The position numbers were made by a program, and so were the translations under genes. Below are positions 34,283 to 42,631 of a DNA stretch of 64,000 bases, one piece after another. The stretch's first letter is position 1, and every line of letters starts with the position of its first letter. The notes under the pieces were generated by a model. The model did no database searches and was not told where the DNA came from. It saw only the letters and a program-made list of their open reading frames with translations. The DNA lies in assembly GCF_018687975.1 (NCBI RefSeq), contig NZ_CP061310.1, forward strand, positions 1,612,001 to 1,676,000, written 5' to 3'. The stretch comes from Polynucleobacter sp. es-EL-1. Its GTDB lineage: Bacteria; Pseudomonadota; Gammaproteobacteria; Burkholderiales; Burkholderiaceae.

Positions 34283-35719
34283 TTACTTCACCTGAATAAT
34301 CTTGAGTGAATTGGTGCCACCAGGCTCGCCCATAGGCTCACCCGAAGTCAGGACAACAACATCCCCTTTTTTCACGGCGCCTATTTTTTTCAAGCAATCC
34401 TCTACTTCTTGCAAAGCGGTATCGCGCTCTTTGGTGTAATTCAGGCCAATTGGGAACACATTGCGATAGGTGCTCAGAGCGCGTTGCGTCGAAATCTTCG
34501 AGGTCAGGGCAAAAATAGGCAGATGAATATTATGGCGGCTCATCCAAATGGGAGTTGAACCAGAATCTGTCAAGGCTGCAATAGCATTGGCATTGAGATG
34601 ATGCGCTGTAAATAAAGCACCCAAGGCAATCGTCTGATCAATCCGGGCAAAAGTTTGATCCAAGAAATCTGTATCCAGTTTGACTCGATCTGATTTTTCC
34701 GCTTCAACACAAATCTCAGCCATTGCTTTAATGGTTTGAACTGGGTACATACCTGCCGCAGATTCGGCAGAGAGCATTACCGCATCTGTTCCATCTAACA
34801 CCGCATTAGCCACGTCACTCACTTCAGCACGCGTAGGTACCGGAGCATTGATCATTGACTCCATCATTTGAGTGGCGGTGATAGTAAATTTATCAGCCTC
34901 TAATGCCCACTTGATCATGCGCTTTTGCATTGCAGGAACAGCGGCATTACCAACTTCAATTGCTAGGTCGCCACGAGCAACCATAATGCCGTCACTCTCA
35001 GCAATGATGCTTCTTAAAGCCTCATTCTCAATGGCTTCAGCACGCTCTACCTTGGCGATAGTGCGCACCTTACCAACACCATATTTAGCGCTAGCAGCAT
35101 CAGCAAGCTTACGCGCATAAGCCATATCTGCGCCATCTTTTGGAAAGCTAATCGCCAAGAAATCCACACCCATCGCAATTGCCGCATCCAAATCAGCAAT
35201 ATCTTTTTCAGTGAGCGCGGGGGCAGTTAAGCCACCACCAGCACGATTGATGCCCTTATTATTTGATAGAGGCCCACCTTGATCAACGCGAGTAAAAATC
35301 TCACCACCCTTAACGCTTTCCACGCGCAGCACTACCAAACCATCATTGAGTAAAAGGCGGTCACCTGGCTTGACATCCTGTGGCAACTCTTTGTAATCTA
35401 GGCCCACTCGCTCTTGGTTGCCTAACTCACAGGCCACATCCAAAATAAATGACTCACCTTCTTTAAGCAAAATTTTGCTATCTGCAAATTTACCCACGCG
35501 GATTTTGGGACCTTGTAAGTCGGCCATGATGCCAACCTCTTTACCCAATTCCGCTGAAATAGCGCGCACTAAATCGTGTCGAGCTTTGTGATCTGCCACG
35601 GTGCCATGAGAGAAGTTCATCCTCACTACATCCACACCTGCACGAATCATGTCCCGCAATACTTCTGGCTTCTCAGAAGCAGGTCCCAGTGTGGCAATAA
35701 TCTTAGTCGCTCTTAACAT
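34283..35719 (-). CDS. pyk: Pyruvate kinase
   Basis: Makes pyruvate and ATP from phosphoenolpyruvate and ADP. Among 478 residues are RATKIIATLGPAS, VDVVRMNFSHG, the active-site signature IAKVERAEAIEN, and VARGDLAIEVG with MQKRMI, followed by TATQMMESMI. The start lies 2 bases after the pgk stop, so the two are co-transcribed. Confidence 0.97.
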   Translation of the reverse strand: MLRATKIIATLGPASEKPEVLRDMIRAGVDVVRMNFSHGTVADHKARHDLVRAISAELGKEVGIMADLQGPKIRVGKFADSKILLKEGESFILDVACELGNQERVGLDYKELPQDVKPGDRLLLNDGLVVLRVESVKGGEIFTRVDQGGPLSNNKGINRAGGGLTAPALTEKDIADLDAAIAMGVDFLAISFPKDGADMAYARKLADAASAKYGVGKVRTIAKVERAEAIENEALRSIIAESDGIMVARGDLAIEVGNAAVPAMQKRMIKWALEADKFTITATQMMESMINAPVPTRAEVSDVANAVLDGTDAVMLSAESAAGMYPVQTIKAMAEICVEAEKSDRVKLDTDFLDQTFARIDQTIALGALFTAHHLNANAIAALTDSGSTPIWMSRHNIHLPIFALTSKISTQRALSTYRNVFPIGLNYTKERDTALQEVEDCLKKIGAVKKGDVVVLTSGEPMGEPGGTNSLKIIQVK

Positions 35720-35721
35720 GT

Positions 35722-36933
35722 TTAGTCTTTCGCTCTCTCAGCAAGTACAGCAAAGGCTGGCAAAGTTTTGCCTTCTAAAAATTCTAAGAAGGCGCCACCG
35801 CCAGTTGATATGTAATCCACTTGATTTTCAATACCGTATTTAGCAATCGCCGCTAAAGTGTCGCCACCACCTGCAATCGAGAAAGCAGGAGAGTGTGCAA
35901 TTGCAGCGGCTAACATTTTTGTACCACCACCAAACTGATCAATCTCAAAAACACCCAACGGGCCATTCCAAACAATGGTTCCCGCATGAGCCAACATGAT
36001 CGATAAGCGCGCCGCAGTCTTAGGCCCGATATCTAAAATCATGTCATCTTCTGCAACTTGGTCAGCGGGCACGCGATTGGCACGCGCCAATGGCGACAAC
36101 TCATTGGCTACGACCACATCCTCAGGAATCGGAACATGCGCACCGCGCTTTTCCATGAGGTCCATAATTTCTTTAGCCTCATTGACTAAATCAGGCTCTG
36201 CTAACGATTTACCAATTGGCAAACCCTTTGCCAACATAAAAGTATTGGCGATGCCGCCACCCACAATGAGTTCATCCACCTTTTCAGATAAAGCCTTCAG
36301 GATAGTCAACTTGGATGACACTTTTGATCCCGCCACGATCGCAACTAATGGGCGTTTTGGGCTTGCTAGAGCACGACTTAAGGCATCTAACTCTGCCGCC
36401 ATCAAAGGACCAGCGCAAGCAATGGGTGCGAATTTTGCTACGCCATGAGTGGTGGCTTCGGCGCGATGCGCTGTTCCAAAAGCATCGTTGACATAGACAT
36501 CGCACAAAGCAGCAATTTTCTTGGCCAGCTCATCATTGTTCTTTTTCTCGCCCACATTTAGACGGCAGTTCTCCAGAAGTACCAACTCGCCAGGATTGAC
36601 TTCAAAGCCACCATCAACCCAATCACTAATCAAGGGCACCTTGCGATTGAGAAGACTAGCAATGCGATCGGCTACCGGAGCCAAACTATCTTCAGGCTTA
36701 AACTCGCCTTCGGTAGGTCTCCCTAAATGGGAGGTCACCATCACTGCCGCACCCGCATCTAAACACATTTGCACTGCCGGCATAGAAGCTCTAATGCGGG
36801 TGTCCTCAGTAATATTGCCCACATCATCTTGGGGAACATTCAGGTCAGCGCGAATCAATACTCGCTTTCCCTTCAATAGACCTGCGGCAGCTAACTCACT
36901 AAGACGCTTAACTTTAAATAGAGATTCCGGCAT
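35722..36933 (-). CDS. pgk: Phosphoglycerate kinase
   Basis: Transfers phosphate from 1,3-bisphosphoglycerate to ADP. The N-domain has RVLIRADLNVPQDD and MVTSHLGRPTEGE; the nucleotide-binding domain has GSKVSSKLTILKAL and SIAGGGDTLAAIAKYG. The ATG at 36933 gives 403 residues, close to the family's 390-400; an in-frame TTG at 37002 would add 23 residues that look unrelated. It is the first gene of the seven-gene minus-strand array. Confidence 0.96.
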   Translation of the reverse strand: MPESLFKVKRLSELAAAGLLKGKRVLIRADLNVPQDDVGNITEDTRIRASMPAVQMCLDAGAAVMVTSHLGRPTEGEFKPEDSLAPVADRIASLLNRKVPLISDWVDGGFEVNPGELVLLENCRLNVGEKKNNDELAKKIAALCDVYVNDAFGTAHRAEATTHGVAKFAPIACAGPLMAAELDALSRALASPKRPLVAIVAGSKVSSKLTILKALSEKVDELIVGGGIANTFMLAKGLPIGKSLAEPDLVNEAKEIMDLMEKRGAHVPIPEDVVVANELSPLARANRVPADQVAEDDMILDIGPKTAARLSIMLAHAGTIVWNGPLGVFEIDQFGGGTKMLAAAIAHSPAFSIAGGGDTLAAIAKYGIENQVDYISTGGGAFLEFLEGKTLPAFAVLAERAKD

Positions 36934-37047
36934 GGCAATAGGTAAATTTGGTGGTTTATAGGGAATGCTCCATTCTAAATCCTCTGGGCTGCCTACACCC
37001 AAGGAATGAGAGCCTCAAATTGCCCAGCCTGCTCTACAATAAAGGCC

Positions 37048-37082
37048 TTGACGCAATTTTGGCTCATCGGCTATAGCCGATG
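37048..37082 (+). promoter_or_regulatory. Predicted ilvE promoter with an 18-bp perfect palindrome over the -10
   Basis: TTGACG (37048-37053) is followed after 17-18 bases by CTATAG/TATAGC, a fair housekeeping promoter facing ilvE. A perfect palindrome, CATCGGCTATAGCCGATG (37065-37082), is centred on the -10. Such placement suits a repressor operator in the gap between the divergent pgk array and ilvE; the factor is unknown. Confidence 0.5.
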
Positions 37083-37131
37083 ACCTAGCGCCCCGATTAA
37101 CTGGATTTATCAGAAATAAAAGGTAGAGAAA

Positions 37132-38055
37132 ATGTCGATGTCTGACCGCGATGGCTTTATTTGGTCCGATGGGAAGCTGATTCCCTGGCGCGAGGCCAAT
37201 ATTCATGTGCTAACCCACAGTCTGCACTACGGAATGGGCGTTTTTGAGGGCATCCGAGCCTATAAAACACCCCAAGGCACCGCGATTTTCCGCCTTCCTG
37301 AGCACGTAAAGCGCCTTTTTAACGGCACCAAGATATTCCAAATGAATATGCCGTATAGCCCCGAGCAAATCACCCAGGGGATTATTGAGGTAGTTAATAG
37401 CAATAAGCTCGAATCTTGCTACATCCGCCCCATTATCTTTATTGGCTCCCAAAAACTGGGTATCTCCCCCAAGGGCAACAGCATCCATACCGCTATCGCT
37501 GCATGGGAATGGGGTGCTTATTTAGGGGAAGATGGCATTAATAAGGGAATTCGGGTTAAAACCTCCTCATTTACCCGTCATTTTGTTAATTCTTCGTTGG
37601 TGCGCGCTAAAGCCTCTGGCTACTACATCAACTCCATTTTGGCCAACCAAGAGGTTACTGCCAATGGTTACGATGAGGCTTTACTCCTCGATACAGAAGG
37701 TTATGTTTCCGAGGGTTCTGGCGAAAATATTTTCATTGTTAACAACGGAATTATTTACACGCCAGATCTGGCATCTTGCTTGGATGGCATTACCCGAAAC
37801 TCGATCATACAAATCGCCAAAGATCTTGGCTATGAGTTACGTGAGAAGCGCATAACCCGTGATGAGATCTACTCTGCGGATGAAGCATTTTTTACCGGTA
37901 CGGCAGCTGAAGTCACCCCTATTCGGGAATTAGATGACCGCACCATTGGTGACGGTAAACGTGGCCCCATTACCGAGAAGATTCAAAAGACCTACTTTGA
38001 TGCCGTCTATGGCAGAAGTGATAAGTACAAGTCTTGGCTGACCTACGTTAAGTAA
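37132..38055 (+). CDS. ilvE: Branched-chain amino acid aminotransferase IlvE
   Basis: PLP-dependent last step of valine, leucine and isoleucine synthesis. The fold-type IV protein of 307 residues has FIWSDGKLIPW, HSLHYGMGVFEGIRAY, ASGYYINSILANQEV near the cofactor lysine region, and the class IV signature around EGYVSEGSGENIFIV. It heads a plus-strand run with a zinc-finger protein 14 bases on and waaF. Confidence 0.95.
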   Translation: MSMSDRDGFIWSDGKLIPWREANIHVLTHSLHYGMGVFEGIRAYKTPQGTAIFRLPEHVKRLFNGTKIFQMNMPYSPEQITQGIIEVVNSNKLESCYIRPIIFIGSQKLGISPKGNSIHTAIAAWEWGAYLGEDGINKGIRVKTSSFTRHFVNSSLVRAKASGYYINSILANQEVTANGYDEALLLDTEGYVSEGSGENIFIVNNGIIYTPDLASCLDGITRNSIIQIAKDLGYELREKRITRDEIYSADEAFFTGTAAEVTPIRELDDRTIGDGKRGPITEKIQKTYFDAVYGRSDKYKSWLTYVK

Positions 38056-38069
38056 CAGGAAATCAGAGA

Positions 38070-38258
38070 ATGAGTGAAGCTCAAGTGGTGATGATCGATG
38101 GCAAGGATCTTCCTTTGCATTGTCCAACCAACAACACCCCCAACTGGAACTCACATCCGCGCGTATTTTTAGATGTTGCTAAAACAGGGGAAGCTAAATG
38201 CCCCTATTGCGGCACAGAATACAAGCTGATCCCCGGTACTGAACCTCACGGGCATTAA
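38070..38258 (+). CDS. Small CHCC-type zinc-finger protein
   Basis: A 62-residue protein with one Cys (LPLHCPTNN), one His (WNSHPRVF) and a CPYC pair, the spacing of the zf-CHCC family related to the mitochondrial complex I subunit NDUFS6. Its role in bacteria is not established. It follows ilvE closely and a hairpin separates it from waaF; this neighbourhood is, from memory, common in Burkholderiales. Confidence 0.88.
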   Translation: MSEAQVVMIDGKDLPLHCPTNNTPNWNSHPRVFLDVAKTGEAKCPYCGTEYKLIPGTEPHGH

Positions 38259-38264
38259 ACCAAT

Positions 38265-38288
38265 CAGCACCTCTGAGAGGAGGTGCTG
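38265..38288 (+). other. Perfect 9-bp hairpin upstream of waaF
   Basis: CAGCACCTC and GAGGTGCTG pair around a six-base loop (TGAGAG), 7 bases past the zinc-finger gene stop and 16 bases before the waaF ATG. There is no T run. It could attenuate read-through into waaF or protect the 3' end of the ilvE transcript. Confidence 0.5.
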
Positions 38289-38304
38289 AATCGGGATACC
38301 GCAC

Positions 38305-39342
38305 ATGAACCGTATTCTGATCATCGCACCGAATTGGATTGGCGATGCTGTCATGTCTGAGCCGTTGTTAGCCAAACTCAAAACGCTCTACCCCCAATCC
38401 GATATCGATGTTCTAGCAACGCCTTGGGTAGCGCCTATCTATCGAGCTTGCACAGAAGTTGGTGAAGTGATTGAGGCAAATCTAGTACACAAACAGTTGC
38501 AATGGAGTTTACGTAAACATCTAGCAAAGCAACTACAGGCCAAACAGTACGACGCCTGCTTTGTGCTACCCAATAGCCTCAAGTCTGCACTCATTCCTTG
38601 GCTTGCCAACATCCCCGTCAGAATTGCTTATCGCGGTGAAATGCGCTACGGCCTCATTAATTGTGCTCTTGATAATCCTAGCAAAGTCAATCGACCTCCC
38701 ATGGCTGAGCACTATCTCGCCTTAAGTACGGCGCTTGATCGCAAAGCAATACCCAATACCCATACACCGATCGAGCCAAGACTGCATATTTCTCCCCAAG
38801 CAAGTACGCTTGTAAGCAATAAATTAAAGCAGGTGTCGATTGATCCAGCATCCATGTATATATTTTGTCCTGGTGCAGAGTATGGCGTCACTAAACGCTG
38901 GCCTCCCCATCATTTTGCCAAGCTTGCGCAATCATTACTGAGCACCGAACCATCAGCACAGATTATTCTGCTGGGCAGCAAGAGTGACCATGCGCTTGCT
39001 CAGAATATCTCGCTTGAAGCGGGCAATCTGTCTCAGATTCATAACTGGTGTGGTGATACCTCTTTGGATGAGGCCATTGCCCTCATCGGCATTTGTAAAG
39101 CATTAATCAGTAATGACTCTGGTCTGATGCATATTGCTGCTGCGCTCAAGATTCCACAAGTGGCCATATTTGGCTCAAGCGATCCGCAGCACACCCCACC
39201 TCTATCGAACAAAGCCAAAGTGCTTTACCTCAATTTACCCTGCAGTCCCTGCCATAAAAGAGAATGCCCATTAGGGCACCTCAAATGTCTAAACGATATC
39301 TCACCAAAGATGGTGTTAGATTCAGTACAAGCACTCCATTAA
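38305..39342 (+). CDS. waaF: ADP-heptose:LPS heptosyltransferase II WaaF
   Basis: Adds the second heptose to the LPS inner core (GT9 family). The 345 residues start RILIIAPNWIGDAVMSEPLL, with FCPGAEYGVTKRWPPHHFA and ISNDSGLMHIAAAL in the ADP-heptose-binding C-terminal domain. The closing CHKRECPLGHLKC is cysteine-rich as in other WaaF proteins. Together with waaA it shows an LPS core with Kdo and heptose. Confidence 0.94.
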   Translation: MNRILIIAPNWIGDAVMSEPLLAKLKTLYPQSDIDVLATPWVAPIYRACTEVGEVIEANLVHKQLQWSLRKHLAKQLQAKQYDACFVLPNSLKSALIPWLANIPVRIAYRGEMRYGLINCALDNPSKVNRPPMAEHYLALSTALDRKAIPNTHTPIEPRLHISPQASTLVSNKLKQVSIDPASMYIFCPGAEYGVTKRWPPHHFAKLAQSLLSTEPSAQIILLGSKSDHALAQNISLEAGNLSQIHNWCGDTSLDEAIALIGICKALISNDSGLMHIAAALKIPQVAIFGSSDPQHTPPLSNKAKVLYLNLPCSPCHKRECPLGHLKCLNDISPKMVLDSVQALH

Positions 39343-39376
39343 ATTTGTCGCATTGTTATTCATCAGAAAGTACGCC

Positions 39377-39811
39377 ATGACCAAACTTGCCAGACTTTTT
39401 CAAAATGCAGATGATGTAGTGGATGCTTGGCGAGATGCTCTTAGGCATCGTGATGTCAAAGGTGCGCTAGCTATCTGGCTTGATGATGACTCGATTACTT
39501 GTGTGCTTCCTGAAGGCCAACGCCTGAGCGGCCATGCAGAAATTCGGGCAGGATTAGAGCGCCTACTAGCCAAACAGGCTCTATTTTTAGAACCCATTGC
39601 CTGTATTAGCCATTCCGTTTTGGGTGCTGCAATCTATGACACAACTGAAGCAGTGCATCTGCGGGCCGATCAGATTGAAGCCGAATTCTTTCTCAATATC
39701 ACCCTGGTTTTATTACAAGATAACCAAGGTTGGCGTATCGCGCACTTACATGCCAGTCATTCCACTGAAGATACGTTTGACGCGCCATCTACACCCCACG
39801 GCCTTCATTAA
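39377..39811 (+). CDS. SnoaL/NTF2-like (ketosteroid-isomerase-fold) protein
   Basis: A small cone-fold protein of about 144 residues, recognisable from ADDVVDAWRDALRHRDVKGAL, the WLDDDSITCVLPEGQRLSG strand pair and the closing GWRIAHLHAS. Such proteins are often described as DUF4440/SnoaL-like and have varied or unknown roles. The ATG at 39377 has an AGAAAG ribosome site; the longer frame would use a TTG at 39353. It lies 35 bases after waaF and 24 before the next gene. Confidence 0.8.
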   Translation: MTKLARLFQNADDVVDAWRDALRHRDVKGALAIWLDDDSITCVLPEGQRLSGHAEIRAGLERLLAKQALFLEPIACISHSVLGAAIYDTTEAVHLRADQIEAEFFLNITLVLLQDNQGWRIAHLHASHSTEDTFDAPSTPHGLH

Positions 39812-39835
39812 AAACAATAGCAAAGATATCTGATC

Positions 39836-40417
39836 ATGGATGAGCAAGTAATTCGCTCAATACTGAAGTGGCCAGATGTCCCTGATTGTTTTGGCTGGTT
39901 AGTATTAGATCGACGGGGCCAATGGCGCATGAGAAATGAATACGCGCAATTACATCACTTACCCGGGACGCCGATTGAGCACACTGGCCTCAAAGAATAT
40001 ATTTCTCGAAATTACACTCATGACGCTTTGGGCAGATATTATTTTCAAAATGGTCCGCAAAAAGTGTTTGTCACTTTAGATAGTTGTCCTTGGGTTGTCC
40101 GCATGCAGCCCACTTCGAATTACCCAAACGCTTTTACTCTGGTAACGCAGTGTGGCAGCTTGCTGGATCCCCATGGCGCTCTGAGCGATGAAGCAGGCAA
40201 TATTTATATTGTTGGGACAGTTGCAGATGATCAAGCTATTTCAGTGGCTTTATTGCATGATCATGACTTGACACCTTTTTCAGAGCAATCAGCTATAGAG
40301 GAGGATGCCTGTAGCTATAGAGGTGGCTGGAAGTGGGGCGACAAAAAGTTACCAATTGATCCCATCACCTCATCTCAATTAAGTAGTTGCTATCATTTCG
40401 TCAAGACTCCTAGCTAA
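39836..40417 (+). CDS. Conserved hypothetical protein
   Basis: A soluble 193-residue protein that I do not recognise beyond its looking like a conserved betaproteobacterial family. It has no signal peptide or transmembrane segment, is rich in aromatic residues (FGWLVLDRRGQWRMRNEY, GRYYFQNGPQKVFV) and ends KWGDKKLPIDPITSSQL followed by a Cys-Tyr-His run. It follows the SnoaL-like gene by 24 bases and converges with the M48 protease gene (4 bases between stops). Confidence 0.75.
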   Translation: MDEQVIRSILKWPDVPDCFGWLVLDRRGQWRMRNEYAQLHHLPGTPIEHTGLKEYISRNYTHDALGRYYFQNGPQKVFVTLDSCPWVVRMQPTSNYPNAFTLVTQCGSLLDPHGALSDEAGNIYIVGTVADDQAISVALLHDHDLTPFSEQSAIEEDACSYRGGWKWGDKKLPIDPITSSQLSSCYHFVKTPS

Positions 40418-40421
40418 TTGA

Positions 40422-42131
40422 TTAGCTAGGAATATCTTTGCCCTGCTCTTTGAGCTCTTCCCGATATTGTTTTTGCATTTCTCGTAGACGCGCGTCGATA
40501 CTTGAACCTTGATAGAAATCGGCAGCACCAGAGGCTCTGGCAATTTTTAACTGCTCAATTGCCGCAGGCCAAGCACCTTCAAGCGCATATTTCTCACCTA
40601 AGGCGTAATGCCGCATTGCTACATTTTTAGATTGGTCATAAGCATTCGATAACAGCGTCCACCAAACGACCTCATTGGGCTGCGCTCTTGTGCGGGCTTT
40701 TAACCAAGTAATCGCATCCTTGGTGCGCCCCAACTTCAGATAGGCATTCATCATGGCGGCTCCAGCAGCATACGACTGAGGAAAAGCCTTCAGAGTGGCT
40801 TGGGCAATCTGGAGCGCCTCTTCATTCTTGCCCTTAGCCAGAGCCAACTCAGAAGAAGTGATGTCTAAAGACAGACTTTGTCTAATAATGGGTGATCCAG
40901 GCGCACTGGCACTATTAGCAAGATTACGGGCTTGCGCAAGATAGCCAACAGCCTGATCAATGCGCCCTTGCTTTTGTGCAATGAGTGCTAAACCGTAATA
41001 GCCCTCCATCTGCTTACCAGGATTGGCTTGCTTGCTCAGACTCTCAAAAGTATTTTTAAGGTCGTACATGCCACTTGAACTGCCAGACTGCTCCATGCGA
41101 GCGCGTGCCTTAATGAAATAAAACTCTACCGCTGTAGAGACATTCCGATTTGGCTCATTGCGCGCCCGATCTTGCATATCTGCAATCCGGTCTGTGGTTA
41201 ATGGGTGAGTGCGAACATAAGCAGGAACGCCGTTGTCCATAATGCCAGTGGCTTTTTGTAAGCGCTGAAAAAACCCCGGCGCGCCGTTGACGTCATAACC
41301 ACTAGCAGCCAAAATCTGAAAGCCAATACGATCGGCCTCACGCTCTGCATCTCTAGAGTAAGAGAGTTGATTATTCACAGCTACTGCTTGCCCACCCTGC
41401 ATCAGGCCTGATGCAGCTCCAGGATTGCGGGAGGCAGCCAAGGCTCCCAACAAAATACCAGCCAAAGCAATCATCGTATTGGTGGTTTGCTTATCCATCT
41501 GACGAGCTAGATGGCGTTGTAGTACATGGCCAGTCTCATGCCCCATTACTGATGCGACTTCCGAGTCAGATTCAGCACTGACTAATAAGCCAGTATGAAA
41601 GCCAATAAATCCTCCAGGCAGAGCAAACGCATTAATACTGCTGTCTTTGACGGCAAATACTTCAAAGTTATAGGCACCGCTACCCTGCTCATTGGCGCCA
41701 CCGAGCTGCAACTTCTTGGCAGCTTGCAAAAGACGTCGCTCCATTTGATTTAAAAAATCATAGATGGGCAAATCATTGGAATAATCAGGATCTGGACGTA
41801 TCTGGCGCATGATCATCTCGCCATACTTTTTCTCATCCATACGACTTAATGTGTCGCCACCAGGGTCCCCCATATCGGGCAAGATAAAAGTAGGCTGAAT
41901 CGGGGGCGCATTGCGAGTGGGTAAATTAGCTGAGCGTGCATCTGGCGATTGAACAGCCCTACCTAAATTTTGCAAAGCGGCAGACTCGCCCTGAACCGAG
42001 ACATCCCCAGCAGGCGTTACGCTGGCCGTGCCAGCAGCCACTACACTTTGACAGCCCATTGCTAGAATCAATTGGCAAGCCAATATTCGCCTAAAAATAG
42101 GCAATTTATTAGATGTCTTTCTTTCCCTCAT
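40422..42131 (-). CDS. M48-family metalloprotease with TPR region (BepA-like)
   Basis: A periplasmic zinc protease of 569 residues related to BepA, which in E. coli handles outer-membrane assembly factors. A signal peptide runs to about residue 33. The M48 domain has HEXXH in VMGHETGHVLQRHLA and the downstream glutamate in DAEREADRIGFQIL. The C-terminal half (from about residue 340) is helical TPR-like repeats. The start abuts the divergent moaC, leaving about 23 bases between start codons. Confidence 0.9.
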   Translation of the reverse strand: MRERKTSNKLPIFRRILACQLILAMGCQSVVAAGTASVTPAGDVSVQGESAALQNLGRAVQSPDARSANLPTRNAPPIQPTFILPDMGDPGGDTLSRMDEKKYGEMIMRQIRPDPDYSNDLPIYDFLNQMERRLLQAAKKLQLGGANEQGSGAYNFEVFAVKDSSINAFALPGGFIGFHTGLLVSAESDSEVASVMGHETGHVLQRHLARQMDKQTTNTMIALAGILLGALAASRNPGAASGLMQGGQAVAVNNQLSYSRDAEREADRIGFQILAASGYDVNGAPGFFQRLQKATGIMDNGVPAYVRTHPLTTDRIADMQDRARNEPNRNVSTAVEFYFIKARARMEQSGSSSGMYDLKNTFESLSKQANPGKQMEGYYGLALIAQKQGRIDQAVGYLAQARNLANSASAPGSPIIRQSLSLDITSSELALAKGKNEEALQIAQATLKAFPQSYAAGAAMMNAYLKLGRTKDAITWLKARTRAQPNEVVWWTLLSNAYDQSKNVAMRHYALGEKYALEGAWPAAIEQLKIARASGAADFYQGSSIDARLREMQKQYREELKEQGKDIPS

Positions 42132-42154
42132 CCCTATATGGTAAAACTTATCCC

Positions 42155-42631
42155 ATGAACAAACTAACTCATTTTGATAGCGCCGGCCAAGCCCATATGG
42201 TTGATGTAGGCGATAAAGCCCATACCCACCGTATTGCCATTGCCGCCGGCAAGATTACGATGCTTCCCAGCACCTTCAAAATGGTTGAAGAAGGTAGCCA
42301 TAAAAAGGGGGATGTGCTGGGTATTGCCAGAATAGCGGGCATCCAGGCCTCCAAAAAGACTTCCGATCTCATTCCCCTATGTCACCCGCTTGCCCTGACT
42401 CACGTCAGCCTTCAATTTGCTTTAGATGAGAAAACCAGCAGTATTCACTGCCAAGTCAGAGCTGAAACCACTGGCCCCACTGGGGTTGAAATGGAAGCCC
42501 TCACTGCAGTCCAAGTCGCCCTCCTCACTATTTATGACATGTGCAAAGCAGTAGACCGTGGCATGGTCATGGGCGATGTGAAGCTTTTAGAGAAGAATGG
42601 TGGAAAGTCTGGAGAGTGGAAGATATCCTAG
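42155..42631 (+). CDS. moaC: Cyclic pyranopterin monophosphate synthase MoaC
   Basis: Second step of molybdenum cofactor synthesis. The 158 residues contain the conserved KTSDLIPLCHPLALTHV and GPTGVEMEALTAVQVALLT, continuing with YDMCKA and the lysine-rich end MVMGDVKLLEKNGGKSG. The ATG at 42155 gives the family length; an upstream ATG at 42113 would overlap the divergent protease gene. Its TAG shares bases with the TAG of the convergent glycosyltransferase. A decayed copy of its 3' end lies at 46417-46473. Confidence 0.95.
   Translation: MNKLTHFDSAGQAHMVDVGDKAHTHRIAIAAGKITMLPSTFKMVEEGSHKKGDVLGIARIAGIQASKKTSDLIPLCHPLALTHVSLQFALDEKTSSIHCQVRAETTGPTGVEMEALTAVQVALLTIYDMCKAVDRGMVMGDVKLLEKNGGKSGEWKIS

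Noticed and set aside
36934..37002. Longer pgk start (TTG at 37002)
   Set aside because: It adds 23 unrelated residues before the family-typical start at 36933.
42113..42154. Longer moaC start (ATG at 42113)
   Set aside because: It overlaps the first codons of the divergent protease gene; ATG at 42155 gives the normal MoaC length.
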